A DNA stretch of 64,000 nt from Diphasiastrum complanatum (taxonomy: Eukaryota > Streptophyta > Lycopodiopsida > Lycopodiales > Lycopodiaceae), in the NCBI GenBank assembly GCA_029204225.1, contig CM055097.1:5775653-5839652 (forward strand), in the 5' to 3' direction. The translations under genes were made by a program, and so were the position numbers. The notes beneath the pieces were generated by a model. That model was not told the DNA's origin, did not search any database, and was given only the letters and a program-made list of their open reading frames with translations. Below are positions 10,439-22,010 of the stretch, one piece after another (position 1 is the first letter of the stretch; the number at the start of each line of letters is the position of its first letter).

Positions 10439-12360
10439 ATTCTCATACGATTGAAGTTTCATGTCCACTTCAACCTCTTTTTCACCCCAAATTCACATGT
10501 CACACCCTTTTGCAAACTTCAAGGATAGAAGGAAAACCTTATAAGCCACATGGGCCCCAAGGTTTTTAATTTCAAAATATAAAATTACTAAATTGTCACA
10601 CTCTAGGTGATCTATCCCTTGTTGAAATATATAAATATAGAACAATTAGGTGAATATAATTTTATTTATGTACTAAAACCCTTTATGTAATAGATAATAA
10701 AAATTAAGGGTAAGTACGTAATTTAATATATTTCTATCAAAGTTGGGCGAGAAATTTTTTAATTTTGACCACCAAATACAAAAAGTTTCAATGAAACAAA
10801 TAAAATATAGCCAAAATGCGAAAATTAGCCCAAATAAAGGTGACAGGGCATTCATTGATTGGGCGGTTGCAAGAAATGGCAGCCCCTCATTCCTATAACC
10901 TTTTGTAAAGGTTGGAAAGCATATTTGGGCCTCATGCTTTAACTTTGGTGGCACCCAAAGTCCAATGCATGAGTAGATGACATGATCCTAAATGATGCTA
11001 CAATTATAGCTAATAAAGATAAGAATCCTTCTTCCACAAGGGTAGTCAAGGGTGATGTTGACACTTTGATGGAGAGTGATATTATATTCACCACGACTTT
11101 AAGAAAAGGACCATATTGTGACATCCATAACAATTGGTTTAAAATCTTTGGAAGAGTATGCTCCTCTTACTTGTTCTCTAAAATCCATCAAGTTTCAAAT
11201 CATCCAAATGTTTTGTATCCTTTCAATAAAATGAGGTAGGCCAACTATATGAATCAATCCTTCTTTCCCTACAAATGCTTGTCATTACAAACAAAGCTCA
11301 CAAACCAAAGAAAAAATGTCATGATCATTACCATACATGAATTTGAAACAATGTTTATTTCGAATCAACTCAGAAATAGATGAGCTACTGAGAGTAAATG
11401 GATTTTCAAAATGCCTTGAATACCACTCCCTAAATTCTAGATTGAGTCCATCAAGACCTATGTTGATAAGGTTTTTTCCAAAACTTTTGATGATAAGTTC
11501 CTTATCTTTTTTATCACCACCAAGATCCATGGAAAGATCGTCATTTTCTTGGTCAACACCACTATCCACTATGCTACGAACAAACAACACCTTTTATCTT
11601 GCCATTTAGATTTTCGATCCACCATCTTCAAACTCCTTTATGCAGACTTGATGAAGAATACCATGTTTATCCAGTGCATAAGTATGAAGCGTAGAACAAT
11701 GAAACATAGAAGCCACCAATATAAGACCATCGACTCTTTAATTAGGTAGGATGCTCAATTGTATTGAATATCTTGGCCAAGAGTGCATAATGAGATAGAT
11801 TGAAGGTCCAAGACACCAAGTTGAAGTCTAGGGGGATTTGATAATCTTGACCCTTAGATGTGATGGTGAAATTATTATTAGAGAAGCTGGACTTTGAAAA
11901 TCAGTAAATCAACAATGATAAGGATCATTAGACACCCATCGGAATGAAGGTCTATTAGGTCTTGATGTTAATGCCTTGTGGTTGGATTGGAGTTTGTCGA
12001 GCAGAGGCCCAAGAAAGTCGGTGGTAGATGTTTTGGATGGGGTAGATTAATTGGAATCAACTACAATTTCTGAAACTGGAGGAGGTAGTGCATTAAGTGT
12101 AATGCACAAGTGAGAGGTTGGGCATTCACTAGTGGTGGGTTGGAATTCCAAAGAATGATGCTTCGGAGCTATGGATAGGAGAATTAGGAAACAAGAATGG
12201 ATATGGGAATCTAGTGCAATAATTTTGAAAAATCATTGTGAGCGAGTGACATAAATGTGAGAATAGAAGGACAAGAAGAACTACGTGAGTAAAATAACAA
12301 GTAATTATATTGTAGTATAGAGTATTAGGGATGACCTATTGGCAAAAGGACGAGTCAAAT

Positions 12361-13096
12361 TGTAGGCTGATATTCTAAGGAATATTCGAGCCATCTTGAA
12401 AAGGATACAGACTTAAGCCTAGAACTGGATCAGTCAAGTTTAGGCCTTTGCGCCATGTTGTAACGACTTACCGTTGTTTAGTTCTAAGCCTAAGTCTAGA
12501 AGATTGGAAATTAAACTAGTCTGAATAAGTTCAACTTAAGTGATTTCAGTTGTTTATGGTCCATTGGGGGTTTGTCCCACGATACCAATTTAATTAAGTT
12601 AAGGCTATGTGGTCTATTTGTCCCATAGTGCCTTTTTGTAATTGACCACCACTCCAAGTATATATAGGAGTGGAAGAGTTCATTTTGGAGAAGAACCTCA
12701 TTTGCAATGCATGCCTATCTTTCTCTCTGAGTGTTCTCCCTTGTGTGGTTTCATAAACTGTGTTACTTCACATTGTATTGTATATTATTCATCTGGCAAC
12801 AGGTTAAGTTAATCTAGGCCCTCCATTCTCTAGTAGGGTAAGCCTCAGAGGAGGAGATTTTAGGTTAAGTCGTCATTGAATTAGGTTAAGATGTCATTTG
12901 GGTTTAGTTGCTAAGTAGAGAAAAGCGTTTCAGAAGAGTGGATCTTACCCATCAGAATACTCACCCTATGGTCATAGTGCTCTTCCCATCCTCTTGCTTA
13001 AGCTAGTTGAAGAAGCCATAGCGTAGACTAGTTGGGAGACCGCCATAGTCATGCTAGATGGAGCCATAGCCGATGGAGGATGCGAAAGATACAACA
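12361..13096 (+). repeat. 5' LTR of outer element
   Basis: Starts tgtaggctgatattc and ends gatacaaca, matching 34478-35213 throughout. It contains a TATA-like tatatatagg at about 12659-12668, a plausible promoter core, 5' of a conserved gagaagaacctca block. Confidence 0.93.
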
Positions 13097-13113
13097 TTGG
13101 CGCCGTTGTCGCT
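13097..13113 (+). other. Primer-binding site of outer element
   Basis: ttggcgccgttgtcgct lies directly after the 5' LTR. It resembles the tggcgccgttg-type site used by many plant Ty3/gypsy elements (Asp tRNA). It is not the copia initiator-Met type. Confidence 0.8.
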
Positions 13114-14581
13114 CTGTTCTCGTTTTCCCTACGTTCTTCAAGTTCTTTCTTGCTATTTTTGCTTGTTGCTTCGCATCCTACTTGCTTTTAGCATCCTTTT
13201 TTGATGTTCGCATCTTCTTTTATCATCTTTGCTAAGTTTTTAGGGTTTTTTGCTTTTTAGCCGTCGTTTTTTTTCACTCTTTTAGCCGTCATTTTTTCAT
13301 CCTTCTTTAGCCATCATTTTTAGGCCCTTCTTCATGTATTTGCTCTAGGTTTCCAATAGTCTTAAAACTTGAAGGTGGATAGGATGCACAAAAGCTTGGA
13401 GGCACGCACTTTGTGTTTTTGAGCAGGGTTTGAGCATCCACCAACGAGTTTTGAGCAGCCATCAAGCACGCAATCCTTGCAGCCCTCAGCACTCCACCGT
13501 TGCAGCCCTCAAACGCCCAACAAGAGTGATCCGTTTGTAGCTCGTTTTCATCTGTAGCTTGGATACTTGGACATCAACGCATTTTGAGCAGTTTGAGGTG
13601 TGCATTTTTGAAGCAGTTTTCTTCAGCTTACCATCGCCACACGTTTTTTAAAGAGCATCGTTTTGAGCAGGGATTCACGAGCTTTTTGGAGCGCACATCA
13701 TAGAGCACGTTTGGAGGAAAGTTTTGAGCAGGTTTCCATGCATCATAGAGTGCATGTTTTTGAAGGGCTTCTTGTTTTCCTAGGTGATTTCAGGTGTTCC
13801 TTCTTGTGCTTTCAATTGTTTCTTCCCTGTCCACGGGCTTCTAGCCATCTCGGTTATTTTCAGAACAGCAGGAGACACATCTATCTGGCCCATCAAATCT
13901 GTCCACGGGTCCCTGTCCATGATTTCTGGCTTCTTTGTTGTCCATCAGCTAAAATGGCCCAACACTAAGTATTTCTCAACGTTTTTCAGAGCAAGGGGCG
14001 CATGTATCCACAAGTTTCAAGTTTTTGGTCCACCGAGGTCTCATCCTGTGTACGCCTTCATTCTCTTCATTATTTCATACATGAATACCAGCATGCAATC
14101 CATCCCCCAACCACGTTGAACTTCATTCATTCAACAGTCAAGAGCATAATACCACACCCACCAATCAATCCAGTCCTTCCACGCCATCCTTCTCTTTTTG
14201 ACTTCAGAGGTTTGTTCGTAGTTTTCCTACTATTTTTCACAATTTGTGTGTTTCATCAATATTTTAGCTGTTTTCCGACATTTTTTTTTCAGACCTGTGT
14301 TCAATGCTTTTTTGGGCTCTTTTTTTATGACTTTAGCAGTGTTTTTCCTATTAATTTTTCTTCTTAGCTATTGGAAGCACCACAGTTTGAGTCGTGTGCG
14401 GGTACTTCTTGTGCGAGTCATTTCCACGGTTTTCAGCTCCACGGATCCAAGTTCGTGCGAGTCATCATTCACATCTATGCGAGTCATGTGCGAGTCATCT
14501 TCTATGCGAGTCATGTGTGAGTAGTAAGTTTCTTTGCACGAGTCATTTTTTTTGCGAGTCATCGTCTGTACGAGTCATCTG
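13114..14581 (+). other. Leader/internal region of outer element, left part
   Basis: T-rich, with several overlapping short open frames (13032-14119) but no recognised domain. It ends in a short tandem motif region (about 14409-14577) just before element A begins. By position it is the untranslated leader or a degraded 5' coding region of the outer retrotransposon. Confidence 0.5.
14409..14577. repeat. Short interspersed motif (g/a)cgagtcat
   Basis: About eight copies of (g/a)cgagtcat spaced 10-35 bp apart, some as tatgcgagtcatgtgcgagtc pairs. The copies differ in spacing and flanks, so this is not a simple microsatellite. Confidence 0.7.
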
Positions 14582-14765
14582 TGTTGTGTCGTCGATGTAG
14601 CATAGGGGGTCCGTCGCTGGGAGCGGGAACCTCGCCTTCACCTGCATAGCAAGAAGAGAGAGGGAGAGGAGAGAGAGGAGAAAGAGAATGCCTAGATTGA
14701 GAAAGGCTTTGGGGCTCGAGCGCCTACCCAAAGCTATTCTATCCCAACGTAGGGAGAGAGGGAGA

Positions 14766-14818
<53 letters not shown>

Positions 14819-15249
14819 TGAAGAAACCAAGAGAGTTTTCTTAGAATGAGAATGGAAGATGATACAATACAAAGGAAATGGCTCCCTTTTATAGATTTTA
14901 GAGGTGAGCCTCCTTCACTCTCATTGGCCACTTCATTAGGGCAAGGATTCTAATCCAAGCCTTTAAAATAAACACAACCTAAATCTATTGGTGCTAAGAA
15001 AGCACAAGGGCACTCACGTGTTTCATGTGAGTTTTAAGTTGGACCCTTTTAGCTTTTTTATTTGCAACTTGACTTAGAACCTCTAATGTCATTTTAGAGT
15101 TTTAAGCCCCTAGTCTCTTATTCCTAGGAATTACAAATTGCTACTTGTGCTGGGTTGGGCTTACACGCGCAGGATGCCAGTGCCCTCGCACTTCTTTCCC
15201 TACTTACAATGTACTTTGACGGGGCCCACTAGGTAAGGCTTGGCCAACA
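14582..15249 (-). repeat. 3' LTR of element A
   Basis: Begins tgttgtgtcgtcgatg and is proposed to end ggccaaca, giving TGTTG/CAACA ends. It matches 21318-22010 and contains a GA microsatellite of about 45 bp near 14769-14812. The inner boundary is inferred from the terminal repeat and could be off. Confidence 0.7.
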
Positions 15250-15462
15250 ATATTTTAAGTGGTGGGACTACTTGTTTATTATTGTGCAGGAAATACCCAC
15301 AACAGGGTCCACGGCCCAAAGTAGTGCCGGTTCCTCGGCACTAGGCTGGAACTGTCGTGAAGGGGCGCTGTTGTCAGTTATTTTATTGTTGGGACATGGC
15401 TACTTCAGAAAAAGGTGGATAGAATTCGCTTACGGAAAACCTGAGACTTTATTAGTGGATGA

Positions 15463-16869
15463 TCAACAAGAACTGAGACTTGCCAGATTTTCAATAATAC
15501 CCATAAGGGTCTTGGGCTGCTGCATTATGGAACAATGAGACTTTGGTTGAATCTTGCTCGTTGAGGGACAATCATCAACTTTAGTCTTCTCTTGGTCATT
15601 GCACTTCTTCGTTGAAGGCTGCGTGATGGCACTTTTCCTTGGATCTTGTGCTGAATTGCCTTCAAGTTGCCCTGTTGACGCTAGTCCCCTTTGTACTTCA
15701 TCACTAAAAAGTTTTTGCAGTGATTGCGCCAAGAGACTTGGTAAAATCCGTTGGACTTCGTCGGATGCCAATTTCTTGACTTCCTCAGTTACCATTAGCA
15801 TGATGGATTCTACCATCTCTGTCTTCTGTGATGGTTTTACTTGTTTGCCCGAGGGTATCTTTGCGTACTTTGGGACTTTTGCCAGATTGTCTTCTTCATC
15901 ACTCGCTTCATAGCCCGGTGGCACTAAGATTTTTCTTTTATAGTGCGTTCGAGGTGGAAGGGTCACCACAGGTGCATGTCGATCTACATAGGCCAAATGC
16001 CTCCTGGCTATTTGTGGATTTTTCATCGGGCAATCTTGACATGAATGATTAACTCCACATTGTGAACACAAGGGATCAAATGTTGACGGATCCCCTTGGT
16101 GTGGACATTCAGCACGACGGTGTTTTTCTCCGCATCCATAGCACCTAACTGAGTGTAGTATGCCATCACCTCTAAGTTGATAGACATATACCGATAATAG
16201 ATTCCCCTTAGGATCTTCCACAAAATAGACTGGTAGGCTGTTATGGTCCTCCATTGAATTCGGTGATATGCAAGAGGATATAACCAAAACTTCTACCTTG
16301 CCGTTGTATGTTGAAGAAACGCGTGATTTAGCCTGTTGCTCTGTATTTTGTCCTTTTAACAAGCGCGGATTTTTGATTGGACACCTGGTATTTAGATGAT
16401 CTCCAAAGCAGAAGGTACATTCGTCCTTTTCAAGAAACTTAATAGAGAGAGCATAAGCTTGCTGATAGCTTGAAGTGCAAGGTTCTTGATCTTCTGCTGC
16501 ACTTGATCTGCTTGACCTTGCTGCACTTTGTTGCCTTGCATGGGGTTCCATTCTTGTTGGATCATCGCTCGTTGTCGACCTTTGTTGCTCTGATTTCCCA
16601 TCTGGATAGGGAAAATCCTTTTTCCTGAGTGAGATTTCCATCAAGGCAGCATCCTTACAAAGTTGTGCAAGCGACGCAAAGGATGCTAACTCTTCCATAC
16701 CAGAACTGATCCTTTTGGGCAGTCCAACATAGTATTTTGCCATGATGATCTGTTGGGGAATCGAGGGATCACAATCCTTCACTAGATGATAGATCCGATA
16801 GGTGTAGTCTTGGATTGTTTCAGTAGGAAACTTTTTTAATTTTGATAATCCTACAAGGGTGGTCTCCAT
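15463..16869 (-). CDS. Gag polyprotein of element A (468 aa)
   Basis: An uninterrupted frame. Residues about 1-75 match the Retrotrans_gag-type capsid pattern (LKKFPTETIQDYTYRIYHLV, AKYYVGLPKRI). A Cys/His stretch (CTFCFGDHLNTRC) lies near residue 150. Further knuckle-like clusters follow: CYGCGEKHRRAEC, and CSQCGVNHSCQDC about 20 residues on. The C-terminal 200 residues are charged with an EEVKKLASDEVQRILPSLL helix-like repeat and no protease or RT motif. The intact frame contrasts with the broken gag of element B. Function: presumed capsid/nucleocapsid packaging element RNA. The start is taken as the first Met; the true start could lie upstream. Confidence 0.8.
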   Translation of the reverse strand: METTLVGLSKLKKFPTETIQDYTYRIYHLVKDCDPSIPQQIIMAKYYVGLPKRISSGMEELASFASLAQLCKDAALMEISLRKKDFPYPDGKSEQQRSTTSDDPTRMEPHARQQSAARSSRSSAAEDQEPCTSSYQQAYALSIKFLEKDECTFCFGDHLNTRCPIKNPRLLKGQNTEQQAKSRVSSTYNGKVEVLVISSCISPNSMEDHNSLPVYFVEDPKGNLLSVYVYQLRGDGILHSVRCYGCGEKHRRAECPHQGDPSTFDPLCSQCGVNHSCQDCPMKNPQIARRHLAYVDRHAPVVTLPPRTHYKRKILVPPGYEASDEEDNLAKVPKYAKIPSGKQVKPSQKTEMVESIMLMVTEEVKKLASDEVQRILPSLLAQSLQKLFSDEVQRGLASTGQLEGNSAQDPRKSAITQPSTKKCNDQEKTKVDDCPSTSKIQPKSHCSIMQQPKTLMGIIENLASLSSC

Positions 16870-17639
16870 AGTTCAGCACTAGAATGTCACAAAGTAGCTG
16901 GTTGGTGAATTGCTTCAAGGTTTGCTCAATGATTCTGGTGTTCCAACCTCTTTTTTTTTTTTTTTGTGGGAGATGGAAATAAAAAAAAGAAAAGAAAAAA
17001 GAGAGAAGAGAATCAGTAAATGGTGGATCAGTATGGATGAGAATAGAGACATAAATGGATTTATCTAGTAGAGATGGAGATAGAAGATGGAATAGAGATG
17101 GAACAGAGGAATGATGGATGGATAGTGGTTGATGTGGAGGGAATTGATCGGCTTGATCTGAGGTTCATTCACTTGATTCAATCTAGGGATGTTGGATCTT
17201 GATGGATAATGTGACTGCAACCTAGATTTGACAAGATCTGATCAGTTTCAGTTGGCTAATAGTGTGATTTTAGCTCTTTTTCATGGTTTTTTTTTTTTTT
17301 TTTTAGATTTCTTCAGACTTGAGTGAATCAAACCCTCAACCTTCCTACAGTAGCTGTATCTGGACCATTTCTAGACAATGGGAGTTCTGCAAGAGTTCTT
17401 GATGGACAGATTTGTCAGGATCTTGAAAAAACTCAGTTTTTTGGCACTTTTTGGCACTTTTTCTTAAATATTTGAAAATCTAACCATTGGATCTTCACAA
17501 AATTTTTACAGTAGCCAGGTCTAGGTAGATCTATCCATAAAAATCTTTGCGAATGTTACTTCCCAGTCAGATTCAGCTGCTCACCAAGCTGCAAGAGTTA
17601 CTTCCCAAGGAAACTCAAAAAATCTTGAATATATATACA

Positions 17640-18122
17640 TAATTTTACAGGTGTGCAGATGAAGAAAGTACAAAGTGGATGTGTTGTCTGTGAGGGATCA
17701 TGGATGGCTGTTGTTGTTGTCAAATCTGTTTGCACAGTGCATGAGATGAGCGTGAGAAGGCCGGACATCAACCTTCACTAAAATGAACGTTGGTGAAGAT
17801 GCAAAAAATGCGACACTCTGACAAATGCCTTCAAATTTGATTTACGGGTTACCTTCGCTTTTCCATTAGGGCACCTTCGGCATTTCTAGGGCAGTGTCGT
17901 CTTTTTCGTCTGTCACAAAACATGTGTAAGAACACAGTGTCGTCTTTTTCGCCTTTTTCACTTGTGAAAATTTACTTGTATTTATGCAGACAGTCGCATT
18001 TTTCGCCTGTCTTATTTTGCATGTAAATATGCAGACTATGCGACAACATAAATAAAATACAGCAGCTTGAATGGAGGCAGAATAACATAGGATTTAGGAG
18101 AGCAGAGGAGATAAATCCAACA
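17640..18122 (-). repeat. Relic 3' LTR of a copia element
   Basis: On the minus strand the run of G complementary to 18123-18134 acts as polypurine tract, followed by tgttggatttatctcc, a normal TG LTR start. The far end (near 17640) is uncertain, because element A sequence begins there and no second LTR is available. Confidence 0.5.
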
Positions 18123-18134
18123 CCCCCCCCCCCC
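18123..18134 (-). other. Polypurine tract (12 G on the minus strand)
   Basis: Sits exactly between the copia RNase H stop codon (18135-18137) and the LTR start. A pure G tract is an unusual but workable polypurine primer. Confidence 0.6.
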
Positions 18135-18335
18135 TTAATCTGGATCCGTGAATGCCTTGATCTTCAGACTAAGCAATGCACAAAACTTGTTGTGTGCATT
18201 AACACTTAATGCCTTCGTGAATATATCTGCAACCATGTCCTGCGTTCTACAGTACGTTAAGCTCACCTCCTTGTTGAGAACCTTGCCCCTGATGTAGTGA
18301 TATCTGATTTCAATGTGCTTACTCCTAGAGTAAAG
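18135..18335 (-). pseudogene. Copia RNase H C-terminal fragment
   Basis: The minus strand reads RSKHIEIRYHYIRGKVLNKE, then VSLTYCRTQDMVADIFTKAL, and ends with FTDPD and a TAA stop. This is the conserved C-terminus of the copia RNase H domain (KHIxIxYHxIR ... ADIFTKxL). The fragment is cut at about 18340, where different sequence starts. Only the last 65 or so residues survive, together with the PPT and LTR, so this is the 3' end of a copia element removed or split by later events. Confidence 0.9.
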
Positions 18336-18383
18336 TCAGAAACATAGGATGTTGTGTTTTCTCATGTTTACAAAAGTTAAGCT

Positions 18384-20766
18384 TTGCTAAAATTAGGCAA
18401 ATTTGAACAAAGTTTTTTTTCAAAGACAAAAAATGATCAAAATTATTATCTTTGTTCATCTGTAAGGCTTGATCGAAAAGGTTTTGCTTACTTCTTGGAA
18501 ACAATTGAAGGTTGTCATAAAGCTTTCAAAGGTGTTCATGCAATTGGAAACTCAAGACTTGCCCGCATTCACACGAGGTTACAAAAAGATCCAAGCCTTC
18601 AAGGTTCTCTTCAAGGTCGAACTGTTTCTCTGTATTGCTCAACCGCAAAAGTGTGGTTAACTCATTTTATTAATGTGAACGCCGAGAAACTTCCAAATTC
18701 TCTGTATTTTCATCTTCCAGACAATTCACGAAATTGGAAATATTCTTGATGTACAAAGATTTTGCAATGTCCAAGAATGTTCAACATCTAAGTTATTCTT
18801 ATTTCGTGAAGCTGTGGAAAAGAGATTTTGGTCTTGTAAAAATTCCAAAAAAATCTCGAATGTCTATTTGTACCAACTGAAAGCACTCAAAGAACAAGCG
18901 AAAACGTCCTAAAAAAAGGTAATTGCTATTTAAATTCGTTTCACTCATTAAATATCCAATTACTTAAGTTCAGTTTTTTTTTTTTTGTGATTTTTTTAGC
19001 GAACATTGCCAAGTCACTTCAAATCCATAGAGAGCAACAGACAATAGAAAGACAAAAGCTTGCAAAACATCAAAAAAAGTGTTTGGAGTTTTCTCAAAAA
19101 TATTTGGGTCTCGTAATCGACAAGATGAATAAATAAAAAATACTAATGCCACATTTTGTAAGAGTGCCAAAGAATTTAAATGAAGTTGATTTTATTCAAG
19201 TTCGTTTGTTGGTGCTCTTATATTCAACGACACTTTGCAGTCTAAAGTGTATTTCAACTACGCAAACGTTCGAAATGACCCAAATTTGAACATTACCATA
19301 ATTCACGAAATAATACTTGAATTTGATAATAGTCTTCCTAAGATTCTCTACTTGCAATTTGATAATACTGCCAGAGAAAATAAAAATCAAATAGTGCTGG
19401 CATATTTATCAATGTTAGTTGTTCTGAAGATTTTCAAAAAAATCAAAATAGGTTTTTTTATTGGTGGGTCACACTCATGATCAAATTGACCAAATGTTCA
19501 GTTGCTTCTCGAAAAAGCTAAGATGCAAAAAAGCCTTTTCTTTACCAGTCTTATAGAGTATTATCGAGGACTTGTACACCCCTGCACCAAATGTGGTTTT
19601 ATTGCGTTGCACATATGATTTTAGAGATTACATCAAAACATCAGAAGAACATTGCATCACACCAATAAATGATATTTGTTTCCAACATCAGTTCAAAATT
19701 GCTAATAATGTTGGTGGCATCACATTATTGTGGGGAAAGCGATTCTCTAACTCAATGGCATGGCTACCTTCTGAAAGAGTCCGGTTTTTACAATCTGTCT
19801 TTTTTTAAAGTTAAACTTGCATCTTTGTGTCCTCTAACTTCTGTCTTAAAGGAGCAAAAAGCTCAAAGGGAACATCGGCCAGTCGATCCATTTGCGGCGT
19901 TAAACTTTTTGGAAACAACCATTCAAGCAACATACCAGTTTTTGGACGAGTTTGATCGACATTGGTGGACGAATTTTTTTGAGGAGCAAAAAATATGTTT
20001 GTTTGATTTGGGAGACTCAAACTTGTCTGAAAAATTTCAGTGGCCAACCAGATCTTCAATTCCAACAACGGTCATTGATTCCTCTTTTGTTTTAAAACAG
20101 ACTGAGTCTTTAAACCTTCTTCATAACGAAGAACGTGAAATTTATTTGGATTCCAGAAAAAGTTGACGAACCGTAAATGTTGCTAAGGCTAAATGGTCTG
20201 ATAACCTCAATGAAATAAAGGTCAAGAATCTCAGTGCACTTTTGGCGTCAGAAAATAGCGAAAGTCATCCATTTTGGATTGCTAAAGTGATTGGCTTCAT
20301 TCATAGTAACGACACCAAAATTGTACGTGTGCATTGGATGCGTACCATTTCAACAAATGCTTTCTTGAAAAGGTACAAGCTAGAAATGTTGCAATTAGAT
20401 CCAAGAGGCAAGCAGAAGTGTGCAACAAAGAACCAACCAAGAGTCGATGACATAAATCTTGAAGGTGTGGATGTGCTTGTATTTAATTTTGAGTTAACAA
20501 TGACGAACCATTTACGAAAGTCCACAATATCTATTTTACAAGAACGGCTTGGGCTAAGTGCACAACCATCATCTTCAACTCGGCTTCAACGCATCAAAGC
20601 CACAATAAACAATTTTCTCTCGACATTGGATGCTGATTCGGATGGGAATTTGACGATAGACTCTAATGAAAAAGATGGGTCATCAACTTCTTCAGCTGAA
20701 AAGGAGAGCCTTGATAATATTTCAAGCAGTGACTTAAGAGGAGTTAGTGAGAATTCCTTGGAATAA
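18384..20766 (+). pseudogene. DUF7869-like transposase-like gene, broken
   Basis: Several plus-strand frames, separated by stops and shifts, read as one protein. 18384-18749 gives RTVSLYCSTAKVWLTHFINV and LPDNSRNWKY. 19235-19560 gives LYLQFDNTARENKNQIVLAY followed by an FFIGGSHSHDQIDQMFS stretch. 19572-20166 gives DFRDYIK and a WWTNFFEEQ region. 20242-20766 has an HPFWIAKVIGFIHSND block resembling a BAH/chromo-like module, with a Ser-rich acidic tail. The DNTARENKN and GHTH(E)DID-like motifs recall DUF7869 proteins, which occur in many copies in some plant and animal genomes. At least three frame disruptions exclude function. The assignment is from memory of the motifs. Confidence 0.5.
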
Positions 20767-20830
20767 AATTGTGAAAATAAATAATATGAAAATTATTTTC
20801 AATGTTTCAACATTTGTGGAGTTAGACTAG

Positions 20831-21317
20831 TTGGCTGCAAATGTATTATGTGAAGATACTTTGGATGTTGATGGTGAAGAGCCTTCTTCAAGTCAAAATC
20901 CAAGAAGGACATCAAGGGAAAGACAAAAACTCTCAAGGCTCACATATGATGAGAAGGGTAAGCAAGTTGAAGGTACAAACTTTGCTTTTGCAACCTCTTT
21001 TGTGAACCACATGTGTAGATGAAACAATTCAAAAGGAGGAGTGGATCCAAGTAGTGGATCAAGCTCTCATGAAAAACAACACATGGAGATTGGTGGAGCT
21101 TCCTAAGGACAAGAAGACAATTGTATGCAAGTGGATCTTCAAGGTGCGGACTAATCAATATGGATCAATCAACAAACACAAGACAAGGTTGGTTGCAAAA
21201 GGATATGCTCAAGAGTATGGTATTGATTGTGATGAGACCTTTGCACCTATGGCAAAGATGGTAAGCATTCAAGTCATTATCTTTCTTGCAACTCTTTATG
21301 GTTGGGATCTATGACAA
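20831..21317 (+). pseudogene. Copia integrase-tail/RT N-terminal fragment
   Basis: 20831-21022 reads RRTSRERQKLSRLTYDEKGK and NFAFATSF; 21054-21314 reads NNTWRLVELPKDKKTIVCKW, YKxRLVAKGYAQEYGI-type sequence and DETFAPMAKMVSIQ, ending at LYGWDL. This is closely related to the same region of copia D (41700-42110). It stops exactly where element B's LTR begins at 21318, within the codons matching WDMWQ, so B inserted into this copia. The 5' part is missing, replaced by the DUF7869-like sequence. Confidence 0.9.
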
Positions 21318-21535
21318 TGTTGTGTCGTCGATGTAGCATAGGGGTCCGTCGCTGGGAGCGGCAACCTCGCCTTCACCTGCATAGCAAGAAGAGAGAGGGA
21401 GAGGAGAGAGAGGAGAAAGAGAGTGGAGAGAGGGAGAGAGAGAATGCCTAGATCGAGAAAGGCTTTGGGGGCTCGAGCGCCTACCCAAAGCTATTCTATC
21501 CCAACGTAGGGAGAGAGGGAGAAGAGAGAGGTAGA

Positions 21536-21568
<33 letters not shown>

Positions 21569-22010
21569 GGAGAGGGAGATGGAAAAACCAAGAGAGTTTT
21601 ATTAGAATGAGAATGTAAGATGATACAATACAAAGGGAATGGCTCTCTCTTACAAATTTTGGAGGTGAGCCTCCTTCACTCTCATTGGCCACTTCACTGA
21701 GACAAGGATTCTAATCCAAGCCTTTAAAATAAACACAACTTAAATCTATTGGTGCTAAGAAAGCACAAGGGCACTCACATGATTCATGTGAGTTTTAAGT
21801 TGGAATCTTTTAGCTTTTTTATTTGCAACTTAACTTAGGACCTCTAATGTCATTTTAGAGTTTTAAGCCCCTAGTCTCTTATTCCTAGGAATTACAACTT
21901 GCTACTTGTGCTGGGTTGGGCTTACATGCGCAGGATGCCAGTGCCCTCACACTTATTTCTCTACTTACAATGTATTGTGACGGGGCCCACTAGGTAAGGC
22001 TTGGCCAACA
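21318..22010 (-). repeat. 3' LTR of element B
   Basis: Starts tgttgtgtcgtcgatgtag and ends ttggccaaca by analogy with element A; about 693 bp. Internal GA-rich tract near 21530-21575. The preceding five bases are gacaa. Confidence 0.72.

Larger units (their letters stand above)
8891..12360. other. Non-coding spacer with homopolymers and hairpins
   Basis: No convincing gene. A 101-codon minus-strand frame at 11285-11590 has no recognised motif and is probably chance or an old exon. Two loosely similar blocks around 9005-9110 and 9735-9830 (caaaatgg(g/a)ccttgcttgg, then c(c)tctccatg) suggest an old dispersed repeat. Poly-C, poly-G and hairpin structures inside are listed separately. Confidence 0.5.
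14582..17628 (-). mobile_element. Gag-only LTR element A, 5'-truncated
   Basis: On the minus strand this has a 3' LTR (15249-14582), a gag frame (16869-15463) and a short upstream region that ends near 17628 with one copy of the repeat unit tandemised in element B. It matches element B (21318-29450) closely through LTR and gag. Compared with B it lacks most of the upstream internal region, the PBS and the 5' LTR. No pol is present in either copy, which points to a non-autonomous family. Confidence 0.82.

Noticed and set aside
11285-11590. 101-codon minus-strand frame
   Set aside because: No recognisable motif; could be an old exon, but nothing in the sequence supports it beyond openness.
14543-14931. 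Ser-Leu or Arg-Glu dipeptide frames over GA/CT tracts (also in 26550-28300, 29271-29774 and 44852-45178)
   Set aside because: They are translations of microsatellites in LTRs or in copia C2. Only the C2 tract lies inside a real coding frame, and that is reported as such.
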